A stretch of DNA of 48,486 nucleotides from Bacteroidia bacterium (GCA_026391315.1 JAPLDT010000050.1:1-48486), one strand, 5' to 3'. Counted from the first letter of the stretch, positions 25,595 through 34,652 are shown. Notes: generated from the letters alone by a model not told the origin. Made by a program: numbers and translations.

Positions 25595-27769
25595 CTATTC
25601 CAGTACCCGGATCGTTTCCTTTAGTTTAATATCTGAAGAAGAGGTGCCCACCATGATTTGAACCTGATCCGGTTCTACCACAAAACGGTGTTTGGCAACA
25701 TTCCAATAGGCAAGAGTTTCGGCTTTTAACGAAATTTCAACGACACGGCTTTCGTTGGTTTTCAAGGTAACGCGTCTAAATCCCTTAAGCTCTTTTAAAG
25801 GCCGTTCAACCTTAGAATCAAGATGTTTGACATAGAGCTGAACCACTTCGTCTCCGGTACGCTTCCCGGTATTCCGGACGGTTACCCGGACGGTAATTTC
25901 ACCATCCGTTTTTATTTTTTCAGCGCTGAGCTTCAGTTTCGAATAGTCGAATGTGGTATAACTCAGGCCGAATCCAAACGGATAAAGCGGTTCACCTTTG
26001 AAATACATATAGGTGTGGCCGTTCCTGATGTTGTAATCCATCATTGGTGGCAGCTGATCCATTGATTTTGGCCAGGTTTGTACCAGCCGACCACCCGGAT
26101 CAAAATCTCCGAACAGAACATCGGCCAACGCATTGCCCATCTCCTCACTGGCATGGGTCATGTGCAGGATGGCCGGAACATTTTCCTGCGTCCAGTTGAT
26201 TGCATAAGGGAAACTGCTTACCAACACGACAATGGTGTTCGGATTTGCCTGATATACTGCTTTAATCAACTCTTCCTGCTCGAGATTGATGGATTTCCTG
26301 TCCACAGCTTCCCTGCCATCGCTGGGAGTCGGGCACTTTCCCCAGCCGGCGCCATCACAGGTTGGATGGTTTCCTACGATTACAATCGCTGCTTCTGCTG
26401 ATTTTGCAAGCGCAACAGCAATTCCGTCCTTGTTGTCGATGGCATATTTTACATCCACAGCAGATCCCAATTTGTTTTTAATACCGTCCAGCGGCGAAAT
26501 GGTATAAGGAGGCGTTCCGCTGTACCAATCCAACAGCACTTCACCGGCACGCGGGCCGATTACAGCAATGGATTTGATTTTCCCCTTATCCAACGGAAGC
26601 AAGTTTTTCGAATTCTTCAGCAAAACAATGGTTTTCTGCGTCACCTCCCGTGCTGCCTGATGGTTTTCTTTGGTCGTCCACGGATCAATCGTATCGGCAA
26701 TTCCGATCTTGCTGTAAGGCACCATTTCGGGAGGATTCAGCTGACCAAGTTTTATCATCACCCTGAAATTTCCTTTCAACACATTGTCGAGATCTGCTTC
26801 ATTGATATCTTTTTTATCAAGGGCTGCCCTGATGCCAGCCGGATAGATACGGTCGAGAAACTGGTTGATGCCCGCTTTGATACAGGCTGCAGCTGCTTTT
26901 TCGGCATCCGGAAAATACTTGTGGGCATTGACCAGAAGCGCGAAAGCGCCTCCGTCGGTACAAATAATCCCGTCTTCACCCCATTCTTTTACGGTAATTT
27001 CTTTCAGTATCGGATGAACTGTCATCGGAATACCGTTGTAACCGTTGTAAGATGCCATGTAGGCCCGCGAACCGCCTTCAACAACGCCTCTCCAGAAGGG
27101 ATAAGCATAGTATTCGCGTAACAACCGTTCGTCGAAGTTGGAAGAGGAGCTGTCGCGGCCATTTTCATTGCTGTTCGCCAGAAAATGTTTCATCAGCGAA
27201 GCATTTCGCCAGTATTTCGGATGATCGCCCTGTAGCCCTTTCACAAAAGCAACGGTCATGGTTCCATTGAGCCAGGCATCTTCGCCGTAACATTCTTCGG
27301 TACGTCCCCAGCGCGGATCGCGGCCAAGGTCGGCATTCGGCGCCCTGGTCACGAGACCACCCTTGCGGTATTTGGGCGATTGAAAGATGTAGCGCGTTTC
27401 ATAACTTTCGATCGTTGCTACACGCCTCAGCACTTCAGGATCCCACGATTCGGCCAGACCAATTGCCTGTGGAAAAATGGTAGTCGTCACCGGATCCCGT
27501 TGTCCCCAGTTGCTGGGACCGCCTTTTGCCAGTCCATGCAGGCCCTCAGCATGCCCCGTCCCTTTAATGCCAAGACGTGGAACGCTGGGATTGGTACTTA
27601 AACAGGATATTTTTTCATCCAAAGTAAGTAAAGAGATGATGTTGTCAACCCGTTCATTGATTGACAGATTTGGATTCTGAAACGGATAGTTCTGAGCGGA
27701 CAGCGTTACGGGTATGGACAGCGCAAATGCTATCAAGCTACTTACAAGGATTAGCTTTTGAATCTTCAT
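25595..27769 (-). CDS. Secreted glycoside hydrolase family 3 (beta-glucosidase-like)
   Basis: 724 residues. A signal peptide ends near residue 26 (VTLSAQ). The GH3 N-terminal barrel has the substrate-binding K194-H195-FLANSNENGRD pattern and the nucleophile D272 in GIICTDGGA, where most relatives have SDW. The C-terminal alpha/beta domain contains KTIVLLKNSKNLLPLDKG and VIVGNHPTCDGAGWG. A fibronectin-III-like domain ends the protein (GDEVVQLYVKHLDSKVERP). It likely releases sugars from non-reducing ends in the periplasm. It stands alone between a broken GNAT-like gene and a toxin-antitoxin pair, with no carbohydrate transporter beside it. Confidence 0.92.
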   Translation of the reverse strand: MKIQKLILVSSLIAFALSIPVTLSAQNYPFQNPNLSINERVDNIISLLTLDEKISCLSTNPSVPRLGIKGTGHAEGLHGLAKGGPSNWGQRDPVTTTIFPQAIGLAESWDPEVLRRVATIESYETRYIFQSPKYRKGGLVTRAPNADLGRDPRWGRTEECYGEDAWLNGTMTVAFVKGLQGDHPKYWRNASLMKHFLANSNENGRDSSSSNFDERLLREYYAYPFWRGVVEGGSRAYMASYNGYNGIPMTVHPILKEITVKEWGEDGIICTDGGAFALLVNAHKYFPDAEKAAAACIKAGINQFLDRIYPAGIRAALDKKDINEADLDNVLKGNFRVMIKLGQLNPPEMVPYSKIGIADTIDPWTTKENHQAAREVTQKTIVLLKNSKNLLPLDKGKIKSIAVIGPRAGEVLLDWYSGTPPYTISPLDGIKNKLGSAVDVKYAIDNKDGIAVALAKSAEAAIVIVGNHPTCDGAGWGKCPTPSDGREAVDRKSINLEQEELIKAVYQANPNTIVVLVSSFPYAINWTQENVPAILHMTHASEEMGNALADVLFGDFDPGGRLVQTWPKSMDQLPPMMDYNIRNGHTYMYFKGEPLYPFGFGLSYTTFDYSKLKLSAEKIKTDGEITVRVTVRNTGKRTGDEVVQLYVKHLDSKVERPLKELKGFRRVTLKTNESRVVEISLKAETLAYWNVAKHRFVVEPDQVQIMVGTSSSDIKLKETIRVLE

Positions 27770-27976
27770 GGTATTTGTGGTTAATTATTAACAACATGCA
27801 GTTTTATTACTGATTGAGATAATCCCGAAGAACGTTCGGTTTCTTCCCAATAGGTTTGTGCAGTTTGGTTTTGAACAAGCTTAGTGTTTTCGATATTGAA
27901 AACTTGCCGGATTTTTCACATTAAAGATACAATATTTTGAGGTTAAGGATTTAATAGATTAGGAAATGTCTAAAAA

Positions 27977-27994
27977 AGTACGTAATTTTGTACT
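27977..27994 (+). promoter_or_regulatory. Operator-like palindrome over the yefM-yoeB promoter
   Basis: AGTAC and GTACT flank an 8-bp centre, and the -7 box TAATTTTG (27983-27990) lies inside. GTAC cores match the known preference of YefM-YoeB for TGTACA-like sites. The ATG of yefM is 20 bp downstream. No good -33 box is visible. Confidence 0.55.
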
Positions 27995-28013
27995 GAATTA
28001 ATAGGATAATATC

Positions 28014-28268
28014 ATGAGAGCCGTTAACTATTCAGAACTAAGGCAAAATTTAAAATCCAGTCTCGATGCGGTTTCCAATGATGATGAGTTGCTGGTTGTT
28101 CACCGGCCCAAAGGGAAAAGTATTGTCATGATGCCTTTGGATGAATACAATTCCCTTCAGGAAACTTATCATCTGAACCGGAGCAAATCCAACCGGCAGC
28201 GTCTTGAAGCGTCCATTGAAAACATTAACGAGAAGCACAATTTGTTAAAGCGTTCCATTATTGAGTAA
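28014..28268 (+). CDS. yefM: YefM/Phd-family antitoxin
   Basis: 84 residues. The Phd/YefM fold is recognisable in MRAVNYSELRQNLKSSLDAV, then LLVVHRPKGKSIVMMPLDEYNSLQET, with a charged, flexible C-terminal tail that would wrap the toxin. The YoeB gene begins 5 bp after its stop. The family binds DNA through its N-terminal part and neutralises YoeB through its tail. A GTAC palindrome just upstream fits autoregulation. Confidence 0.95.
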   Translation: MRAVNYSELRQNLKSSLDAVSNDDELLVVHRPKGKSIVMMPLDEYNSLQETYHLNRSKSNRQRLEASIENINEKHNLLKRSIIE

Positions 28269-28273
28269 CAGAT

Positions 28274-28528
28274 ATGGATATTCTTTGGGACAAATCGGCC
28301 TGGGATGATTATCAATTTTGGATTGATTCCGACCGTAAAGTATTTCAAAAGATAAATTCCTTGATTAAAGAGTGCCAGCGTACGCCTTACACCGGATCGG
28401 GAAAACCTGAAGCATTGAAACAAAACTTATCCGGGTTTTGGTCCCGAAGGATTACCGGTGAACACCGGCTTGTTTACAAAGTTGATGATGATATTTTATA
28501 CATTGCCCAATGTAGGTATCATTATTAA
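28274..28528 (+). CDS. yoeB: YoeB-family mRNA interferase toxin
   Basis: 84 residues, the same length as E. coli YoeB. All known catalytic positions fall at the same numbers: E46 (GKPEALK), R65 (GEHRLVYK), H83 and Y84 at the C terminus (CRYHY). It cleaves mRNA in the ribosomal A site. The intact active site and the paired antitoxin indicate a working module. About 40 bp separates its stop from the end of a convergent gene. Confidence 0.97.
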   Translation: MDILWDKSAWDDYQFWIDSDRKVFQKINSLIKECQRTPYTGSGKPEALKQNLSGFWSRRITGEHRLVYKVDDDILYIAQCRYHY

Positions 28529-28570
28529 AAAAAACCGCGGGCGCAGACATGTAATCCGAGCCAGTGGGGG

Positions 28571-29422
28571 TTATTGGATTGTTATCCTTTTGTTTAAAGA
28601 AATGTCGCCAAGCCAAATTCTACTATTTCCTTGATAAAGTTGTTCTTTTGTCACCTGATATGCCAATCCGGGGAATTCAAAAGTAGTATCATACTCTCCG
28701 GGACTTATCGGATTATTGATTGCATAGTTTATTGTGAATTGTTTGGAATCACCTGATTTTAATTCAGATAACCACTCACTTTTCCAACTGTTCCATGGGT
28801 CAGGTGCCAGATGTTGAATATTACCCGAAAACACTTCGTTATGACCCAGATCATATATACTTAGTCCATTTGTAAAGTAGTGAAAAAGATTGGGTCCTGT
28901 TTTGTCAAAATCTATAATCATAAGATCTGATTGATCTTGGTTGGTAACTGTAAACTTGAAGGTTAGTTGAGTCCCGGAAATTACTATTGAACTGGATGAA
29001 ATTACAAGTCCCGGATGTAATAGATCATGCTGTTTTAAAATGTCAATCATTCTGGGATCATTCCTTATGTCGGTTTTATCAGAATGCCAATTCAAAATCC
29101 TTAAAGCGTAGTTTCCGTACATAAGTGGCGCCGACATAATGAATGGGCCATTTGGAATAGAACTTGAATAGCCGGGTACAAAACTGCCCTGATAAATAAG
29201 CCCTCCATCGTCCATAAAGGCGAAAGAACTCGCCAGAATGTCTTTAAATTCGTACTGCACATTCTTGAAATATAGAATGTGAGTTGATGAATCATATAGT
29301 TCGATATCACTGAATTTATATTCGTACCCACCTCCAATTTTGAAGAAAACTTCATTTTCGAGTTTCTTACAAGAAGTCATCATTAATAGAACTATTAATC
29401 CAAAGAGCAGAGATTTTTTCAT
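28571..29422 (-). CDS. Hypothetical lipoprotein
   Basis: 283 residues. The lipoprotein signal is clear (LLMMTSC, C18). The mature part is beta-rich with segments such as TFKFTVTNQDQSDLMIIDFDKTG and SGDSKQFTINYAINNPISPGEY, which look like an Ig-like or DUF-type domain. I do not recognise the family. The gene begins 5 bp after the stop of the DinD gene on the same strand, so the two are probably co-transcribed, though a shared function is not apparent. Confidence 0.8.
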   Translation of the reverse strand: MKKSLLFGLIVLLMMTSCKKLENEVFFKIGGGYEYKFSDIELYDSSTHILYFKNVQYEFKDILASSFAFMDDGGLIYQGSFVPGYSSSIPNGPFIMSAPLMYGNYALRILNWHSDKTDIRNDPRMIDILKQHDLLHPGLVISSSSIVISGTQLTFKFTVTNQDQSDLMIIDFDKTGPNLFHYFTNGLSIYDLGHNEVFSGNIQHLAPDPWNSWKSEWLSELKSGDSKQFTINYAINNPISPGEYDTTFEFPGLAYQVTKEQLYQGNSRIWLGDISLNKRITIQ

Positions 29423-29427
29423 GATGA

Positions 29428-30264
29428 CTATTTTTTCTTTTTTGTACCCTTCAGCACTTTTTTCTCATCGCCGTCAAGTTTTCGTTGCAGTTTCTTTACA
29501 TCTTCGGCGGGCGGCAGGTTTTCGGGTACTATGCCTCTTTGGGTAAGCATATTTCGAACTGCGAGGTTATTATCGATATGCTCTTTTTCAATTTTGGGTT
29601 GACCTTTCAAATCCTTGCCCTGTACATTCAGCCCTGTCATTTCAGCAGCTAAATCTTTGGCTTTAATGCTTATTGTAGGCAAGAAATCGGCAACAGGCCG
29701 GCTATCGGGTACACCCATTTTTCGTTTCAGCATTTGGGTATTTAACCTGAAAAGGGCCTGGTCTCCTTTACTTCTGATAATAGCAAAACCTTGGCTGTCA
29801 ACGCCTCTTTCGTACAAAATCCCCGAAAGTTGTTTCTCCGTTTGGCTTAGTTTTTCGCGGGCTTTTACCCGTTCAAATTCTAATATGCGTTGTTCAACCA
29901 ATTCAGCCCTACGTGTTTGCACCGCAAAGTAGTTCTGCGCAAAAGCAATTTCTTCTTTACGGCTGTCGCCATTTTGTGCAATCAAATAACAGGCATAGCG
30001 GGTTAAAAGAATATCATCTATTTCTTTTTCAGCGCCTTTTGGCATTGGTATCGTTTTCCTGACGTCAGGAAAATGATAATCGATTTCCTCACCTGCATTG
30101 TTACAGGCATCCTTTGCTTTTTGGATTACCTTTTCAAAGTTTTCCCATTTGCTGTATCCCAACAAATTTTGTAATTCTCTTGCACTCCAACATTCAACGC
30201 CTTCTAATTCAGAAGCTGCTGCTTCGAATTGGGAAAAAAGTTCTTTTATTTCTTCTGTTTTCAT
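29428..30264 (-). CDS. dinD: DinD-like DNA-damage-inducible protein
   Basis: 278 residues from the ATG giving MKTEEIKELF; the longer start would add 18 unrelated residues. The N-terminal BRO/P22-Ant-type part shows WSARELQNLLGYSKWENFEKVI. Typical DinD segments follow: RKTIPMPKGAEKEIDD, LTRYACYLIAQNGD and FAQNYFAVQTRRAE. In E. coli DinD is SOS-induced and inhibits RecA filaments, a function that may not transfer here. I see no LexA-type box upstream, but the Bacteroidota SOS box is not well known to me. The C terminus is Lys-rich. Confidence 0.92.
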   Translation of the reverse strand: MKTEEIKELFSQFEAAASELEGVECWSARELQNLLGYSKWENFEKVIQKAKDACNNAGEEIDYHFPDVRKTIPMPKGAEKEIDDILLTRYACYLIAQNGDSRKEEIAFAQNYFAVQTRRAELVEQRILEFERVKAREKLSQTEKQLSGILYERGVDSQGFAIIRSKGDQALFRLNTQMLKRKMGVPDSRPVADFLPTISIKAKDLAAEMTGLNVQGKDLKGQPKIEKEHIDNNLAVRNMLTQRGIVPENLPPAEDVKKLQRKLDGDEKKVLKGTKKKK

Positions 30265-30331
30265 ATCACATACTGTAAAAGGAGTTGAGATATTCAGTTC
30301 TATGCAAATTCGCGCCAACGGAGGGTAGAAA

Positions 30332-31300
30332 TTATAATTTCCTAATTAATTCAAGAATTTTAGATTCTTCTTTTGTCAATTTTAAATCAATTGTTGTTAT
30401 CAAGGCTGTAAACTCACGTAATTTATTTATATAATTATTAAGTAAAAAATCATATTTTTTTAATAATTCAGGTAATACGAAAGGTGTTACACTTATATCT
30501 AGCCCTAAAGGATGAGGACTATAAATGTGCTTATCTATGACCTCAATAAATTTTTCGTAAGAATCTAAATCATCGTTTAACAAATCAACAGTGATTTGCG
30601 GTTCAAAGAAGTAACCACTTGCAACTAATAAGATATCGCGCTCAATTCTATTGTCATAAATGGATATATTTAAATAATAAAAGATTCTACAAAAGTCAAA
30701 TATGACTGAATCCCTTAAATTTTCAAAATTGTAATTCGTATGGCTTAAAGTATCTGGCTGCTTACTTGCATCCGTGATAATGTCAAATATTTCATCGCAT
30801 AAATTTTGAAGGCACAGTAAAAGAGCATGATCAATATTAACCCGTTTAAAATTATTGTCAATATTGTCCTGAGATTGATCATATTTATTCGAATTGACAA
30901 CAAAAGATTTTGGTTGTGAATTATCTTCTTTGGTTACAATTATATCAGTCGTTTCTTGTTCATTTTTTCCCCCATTTTTTAATAAATAAACTAAAATGGC
31001 AGATGAGATAATCCCAATATAAATATAAAAAATCCAGGTTGAAAGGAGATAACAAACTACACCTAATAAAGCTATTAGAAAAACAAGAATTAATGATGAG
31101 CCATTCTTAGTCTTAGCGTAATTTTTTGTTTTTTTTAATCCACTTCTATAAGTTAACCCTTTTATTCCAGTTCTGATAGAGTAACCTTTAGCACCAACAG
31201 AACCACCTGAACCTCTCATGCTCCATGATATTCCTGATTTACTTAAATTTAAACCAAATCCACCAAACAACTTGACCCTCTTTTGAAATCTATACCCCAT
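30332..31300 (-). CDS. DUF4236-domain membrane protein
   Basis: 322 residues from the ATG giving MGYRFQKRVKLF, which is the conserved DUF4236 start; upstream codons are not conserved. The DUF4236 domain (1-60) has GGFGLNLSKSGISWSMRG and SIRTGIKGLTYRSGLK. Two hydrophobic segments follow (about 70-110), then a long polar helical region with an unknown C-terminal domain. It is strongly A+T-rich, unlike dinD beside it, which suggests acquisition. Function unknown. It lies upstream of dinD on the same strand, 67 bp away. Confidence 0.85.
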   Translation of the reverse strand: MGYRFQKRVKLFGGFGLNLSKSGISWSMRGSGGSVGAKGYSIRTGIKGLTYRSGLKKTKNYAKTKNGSSLILVFLIALLGVVCYLLSTWIFYIYIGIISSAILVYLLKNGGKNEQETTDIIVTKEDNSQPKSFVVNSNKYDQSQDNIDNNFKRVNIDHALLLCLQNLCDEIFDIITDASKQPDTLSHTNYNFENLRDSVIFDFCRIFYYLNISIYDNRIERDILLVASGYFFEPQITVDLLNDDLDSYEKFIEVIDKHIYSPHPLGLDISVTPFVLPELLKKYDFLLNNYINKLREFTALITTIDLKLTKEESKILELIRKL

Positions 31301-31740
31301 ATTGATATATTTTTTTACGCATAATATCCCCCAGCTACACAAGGCGGGATTTAAACGGTGAACTTCCAATGAAGTGCTGCATTACATCCCGAGTACTCAG
31401 GGTCCTGGCAACGAAGTACTGAAACTTGAAAACCAATTTTCAGAAACATGTCAAACAGCGCGGTTCTGTCAAACCACAAAACTGTTTCTAGTAACCGAAG
31501 CCTTCTAAAGCTTTGTCAAAAAAGCGATATCGTTTCAAGTTGCGATTAAACTGACCGGCACTCGATATACCCAACAAACATGCTTCTATACGCCGAATTT
31601 GGATATGTTAGGGCAGGTTTATCATCGGTTATACAAAAGTAAACTTACCTAATAATATTTGAATGCCAAAGCTTTAGGAAGAGAAATTGTGCTGGGCAAA
31701 CTTGGATGATCCGGTTTGTAACCGCATTTTTTTATTCCTC
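31301..31740. other. Gap with possible gene debris
   Basis: No intact gene. On the minus strand a 39-codon open stretch (about 31488-31606) that ends in FNRNLKRYRFFDKALEGFGY then TAG looks protein-like but is too short to assign, and may be a gene remnant. A 13-bp repeat AAACTGTTTCTAG at 31479-31491 recurs at 32088-32100. Confidence 0.4.
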
Positions 31741-31790
31741 AGCGATTACAAATCGCTGTACGCTGCTCCCGCGCGATTGCATCGCGTGGT
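31741..31790. repeat. REP-like palindromes, left end of the transposase remnant
   Basis: AGCGATT-ACA-AATCGCT is a short hairpin. It is followed by GCGCGATTGCATCGCGTGGT, whose core CGCGAT-TGC-ATCGCG is a second hairpin. The 26 bp at 31765-31790 recur inverted at 32019-32044 with one mismatch. Confidence 0.85.
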
Positions 31791-31842
31791 TGAACAAAAG
31801 TTAATTCCTATTTTTATCAATCACCTTTTATTGCCTGATCTT

Positions 31843-32010
31843 ATGAGCCGCAACTACAAGTTTCATAATCCTGATGGAGTATACTTTATAAGCTTTGCCG
31901 TTGTTGAGTGGCTAGATGTATTTACCAGGGCAGAAGATTACTTATATAGCAGCGCTGCCGATTATGCCGGGGAGAAAGGTATATTGGACGATGTCATTGT
32001 TATTTGGTAG
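31843..32010 (+). pseudogene. REP-associated tyrosine transposase (RAYT), internally deleted
   Basis: 55 codons in one open frame. The first 29 residues (MSRNYKFHNPDGVYFISFAV, then VEWLDVFTR) match the start of RAYT/IS200-like proteins of Bacteroidota. The next residues (AEDYLYSSAADYAGEKGILD) match their C-terminal end. The middle, which holds the HUH and catalytic Tyr motifs, is absent, so it cannot act alone. The reading frame is preserved across the deletion. It sits between inverted REP palindromes, so the whole unit looks like a non-autonomous derivative of a RAYT element. Confidence 0.85.
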
Positions 32011-32018
32011 AGTGGGAC

Positions 32019-32044
32019 ACCACGCGATACAATCGCGCGGGAGC
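32019..32044. repeat. REP-like palindrome, right end of the transposase remnant
   Basis: ACCACGCGATACAATCGCGC with GGGAGC is the inverse of the left 26-bp repeat with a single mismatch. The core CGCGAT-ACA-ATCGCG forms a hairpin. It begins 8 bp after the stop of the transposase remnant. Confidence 0.85.
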
Positions 32045-32096
32045 GGGGAAAGGGTTGAACAGTATAAAAATTATTAGAGTTAAATTTAAACTGTTT

Positions 32097-32630
32097 CTAG
32101 GTACTTCTAATTTTATTGAACAAATCCCATAGAACAATCCCAACACATACCGAGATGTTGAAAGAATGCTTCGTACCATATTGGGGTATCTCGATAGCTA
32201 AATCACATTGATTCACCACATCTTGCTGTACGCCTTTCACTTCGTTCCCGAAAACAAGCGCCAGTTTGGAATTTATAGATGGATGATATTCAGAGAGGCT
32301 GATACTCTTTTCAACCTGCTCAATGGCAATAACTTTGTATCCTTGCGCTTTCAGGGTACTGACAGCCTCGCGTGTGTCGGAATGAAACTCCCATGCAACA
32401 GTGTTTTCTGCGCCCAAGGCTGTTTTGCGGATCTCTTTGTCGGGTGGGGTCGAGCTAATTCCGCAAAGGAAAATCTTCTCTATCAATAGCGCATCCGAAG
32501 TACGAAATACGGAACCGATGTTGTGGCTACTGCGGATGTTGTCCAGAACGACAACGATCGGCACTTTTGCCAACTGTATGAATTCCACTGTGCTGGGTCT
32601 GGAGAGCTCGCTGTTTTCAAGTTTTCTCAT
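32097..32630 (-). CDS. TrmH/SpoU-family RNA 2'-O-methyltransferase
   Basis: 177 residues from MRKLENSELS; this start avoids a 43-bp overlap with the upstream gene. SPOUT motifs are visible: motif 1 IRSSHNIGSVFRTSDAL, motif 2 LALVFGNEVKGVQQ and motif 3 IPQYGTKHSFNISVCVGIVLWD, which form the knotted SAM site. The family methylates ribose in tRNA or rRNA. Which nucleotide is modified cannot be told. It follows the arginine deiminase gene almost directly on the same strand. Confidence 0.92.
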   Translation of the reverse strand: MRKLENSELSRPSTVEFIQLAKVPIVVVLDNIRSSHNIGSVFRTSDALLIEKIFLCGISSTPPDKEIRKTALGAENTVAWEFHSDTREAVSTLKAQGYKVIAIEQVEKSISLSEYHPSINSKLALVFGNEVKGVQQDVVNQCDLAIEIPQYGTKHSFNISVCVGIVLWDLFNKIRST

Positions 32631-32635
32631 TCGGG

Positions 32636-33913
32636 TTACCAACTTACATTTTTTCTCTTGACTGGCATGGTCATGCACCTTGCGCCACCACCTCCGCGGG
32701 CAAGCTCGGACCCGGCAATGGTGATGACAACGCGTTGATAATCTTCGATTTTCACCCTGTTTTCGATCACATCCATTGCTTTTATGATTTCAAAACCATT
32801 CCGGTTCATCTCTTCCATGGTTTTTTCATTTCGCTCGTATCCAATCACCTTTCCGGGAGCAATGGCAAAGAAATTCGCCCCGCTGTGCCATTGTTCGCGC
32901 TCCATGATCCATGGATCTCCATGACCACCACAGTTGATAGGTGTGAGTTCCATCCCGCAACGCTCCAGCGCTTTCAACAGACTGGCCTCTTCCCTGATGG
33001 AAGTTACCTTCCCGTTGTCGATGGTAATCTTAATGGTATGGTATTTGGTCTTTTTCAATATCAATGGCTCGTACACCATGCAGGCGTTAGTGTCGAGGAA
33101 GGTGAAAGTCATGTCGAGGTGGATGAATGACTCGGGTTTTCTGGGCAGCTCCTGTACGATCAGGTGTTTGGTCCCCTCTTTTTTCTCTTTGATGATCTCG
33201 GTCAGCAGATCGATCCCCTCGGTCGAAGTTCTGGCGCCACTGCCAATCAGGATGATGTTTTCGCTGGCAATTTCCACATCGCCACCTTCGATGGTGGCAT
33301 TTCTGAAGGCATTTCTACCCCCGGCAACACGCTCCGGATTGATGGTAGGAACGCCAAAGAAGGGGTGGTCCCTGAAGATCGTCTCCATGATCAATGATTC
33401 ACGTTCCCTTACTTTGCTTGCCATCTTTCCGATCAGTACCTCATTCCAGATGGTCATAGCCGAATCCCGCGTAAAGAGAAAATTGTGAAGCGGCCGCATG
33501 GAGTACCGTTCGTTGCTCAGAAACTTTGTGAGGTTGTCGCGGTTGAGCACGACTCCCTCAATCAATTGTTTTGCCAGGAGAGCAGGCGGCATGTTGAGCA
33601 AAAGATCAAGTTCTTCGTAAGCTCCTTCCTGTTGACAGACATTACGGATCAGCGCCTCTTTTGATATGTCGTTTGAGAGCGTTTCAGTTAAAAGTTGTTT
33701 GATTTCATAGGTCTTGGTTACCTTGTTCAAAACCTCCTTCAGTTCATAATACTCCTTCGACGCGACTGAGAGATTGAGAATATCGCTATAGAGCGCCCTT
33801 TCGGCATTTTCAGGAGTCATATTTTCCACTTCCGAGCCGGGACTGTGAAGAATAACTCCTTCCAATTCACCAATTTCGGAGGTTACATTTACATTGTATT
33901 TAGGCATAAGCAT
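32636..33913 (-). CDS. arcA: Arginine deiminase
   Basis: 425 residues, near the usual 405-420. ADI motifs in order: PLHNFLFTRDSAMTIWNEVL, EGGDVEIASENIILIG, HLDMTFTFLD, NCGGHGDPWIMEREQWHSGA and the catalytic Cys C413 in GGGGARCMTMP near the C terminus. The substrate-guanidinium Asp and His positions are present. It turns arginine into citrulline and ammonia. No carbamate kinase or ornithine transcarbamylase is adjacent. ATG at 33913 or 33907 are both possible. A -7-like TATCTTTG lies about 35 bp upstream without a clear partner. Confidence 0.92.
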   Translation of the reverse strand: MLMPKYNVNVTSEIGELEGVILHSPGSEVENMTPENAERALYSDILNLSVASKEYYELKEVLNKVTKTYEIKQLLTETLSNDISKEALIRNVCQQEGAYEELDLLLNMPPALLAKQLIEGVVLNRDNLTKFLSNERYSMRPLHNFLFTRDSAMTIWNEVLIGKMASKVRERESLIMETIFRDHPFFGVPTINPERVAGGRNAFRNATIEGGDVEIASENIILIGSGARTSTEGIDLLTEIIKEKKEGTKHLIVQELPRKPESFIHLDMTFTFLDTNACMVYEPLILKKTKYHTIKITIDNGKVTSIREEASLLKALERCGMELTPINCGGHGDPWIMEREQWHSGANFFAIAPGKVIGYERNEKTMEEMNRNGFEIIKAMDVIENRVKIEDYQRVVITIAGSELARGGGGARCMTMPVKRKNVSW

Positions 33914-34007
33914 GATTTAAAAATCGGGTGTCCAGCTAATTTTCATGCAAAGATATCGAATATTGGGAAGGTAAAGAATGTTAAACAACCATTATTGGCC
34001 GATCAAA

Positions 34008-34040
34008 TTTGTAAAATCGCTCATTCCTTTCTTAAATTTG
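34008..34040 (+). promoter_or_regulatory. Promoter placed for a near-leaderless mRNA
   Basis: TTTG (34008-34011) and TAAATTTG (34033-34040) are 21 bp apart. The -7 box ends only 6 bp before the ATG of the DUF4294 gene, so transcription would begin at or next to the start codon. Confidence 0.5.
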
Positions 34041-34046
34041 CAGCAA

Positions 34047-34652
34047 ATGAAGGCAACCAACATCACAACATTTTGTTTTCTTCTCTTCCTCCTGATCCTT
34101 CCGGCTGTGACATTCGCCCAGACAACCGGAACCACCACCGGGACAGGAAAAGATACTGTTGTTGCCAGGATTGACACTTCGATGCACTATTTTCTGAAAC
34201 CGATCGATATCTTCCCCGACAAGAAAGACATGAAGCCCCGGCAGTTGAGAGAGTATACCCTGCTGGAATACAAGGTTAAAAAAGTCTATCCGATGGCAAA
34301 AGTGGCAGCCATCAAACTGGCCGAATACAACAGGGTTTACTCCACATTTAAGACGGAGCGCGAACGCAAGAATTATGTCAAGGGAGTTGAAAAGGAGCTT
34401 TTCTCGGAATTTGAAGATGAGATTCGGCGGATGAAAGTTTCGGAAGGGCGCATTCTGATTAAACTGCTGGACAGGGAAACAGGAAATTCATCCTACGAGA
34501 TTATCAAAGAGTTCAAAGGAGGGTTTTCAGCCTTTTTCTGGCAGTCGGTCGCGAAATTGTTTGGCCATGACCTGAAAGCCCAGTATGATCCTTTGATGGA
34601 GGACCGGATGATTGAGAACATTGTCACACAGATTGATCTCGGTTTGATATAA
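34047..34652 (+). CDS. DUF4294 family exported protein
   Basis: 201 residues from the ATG followed by KATNITTFCFLLFLLILP, a signal peptide ending near FAQ; an upstream ATG gives an unlikely extension. The DUF4294 body shows REYTLLEYKVKKVYPMAKVA, KLAEYNRVYSTFKTERERKNY and the acidic-basic stretch KELFSEFEDEIRRMKVSEGRI, then FSAFFWQSVAKLFG. The family is widespread in Bacteroidota and its function is unknown. It is divergent from arginine deiminase and converges with the next gene over a shared terminator. Confidence 0.88.
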   Translation: MKATNITTFCFLLFLLILPAVTFAQTTGTTTGTGKDTVVARIDTSMHYFLKPIDIFPDKKDMKPRQLREYTLLEYKVKKVYPMAKVAAIKLAEYNRVYSTFKTERERKNYVKGVEKELFSEFEDEIRRMKVSEGRILIKLLDRETGNSSYEIIKEFKGGFSAFFWQSVAKLFGHDLKAQYDPLMEDRMIENIVTQIDLGLI

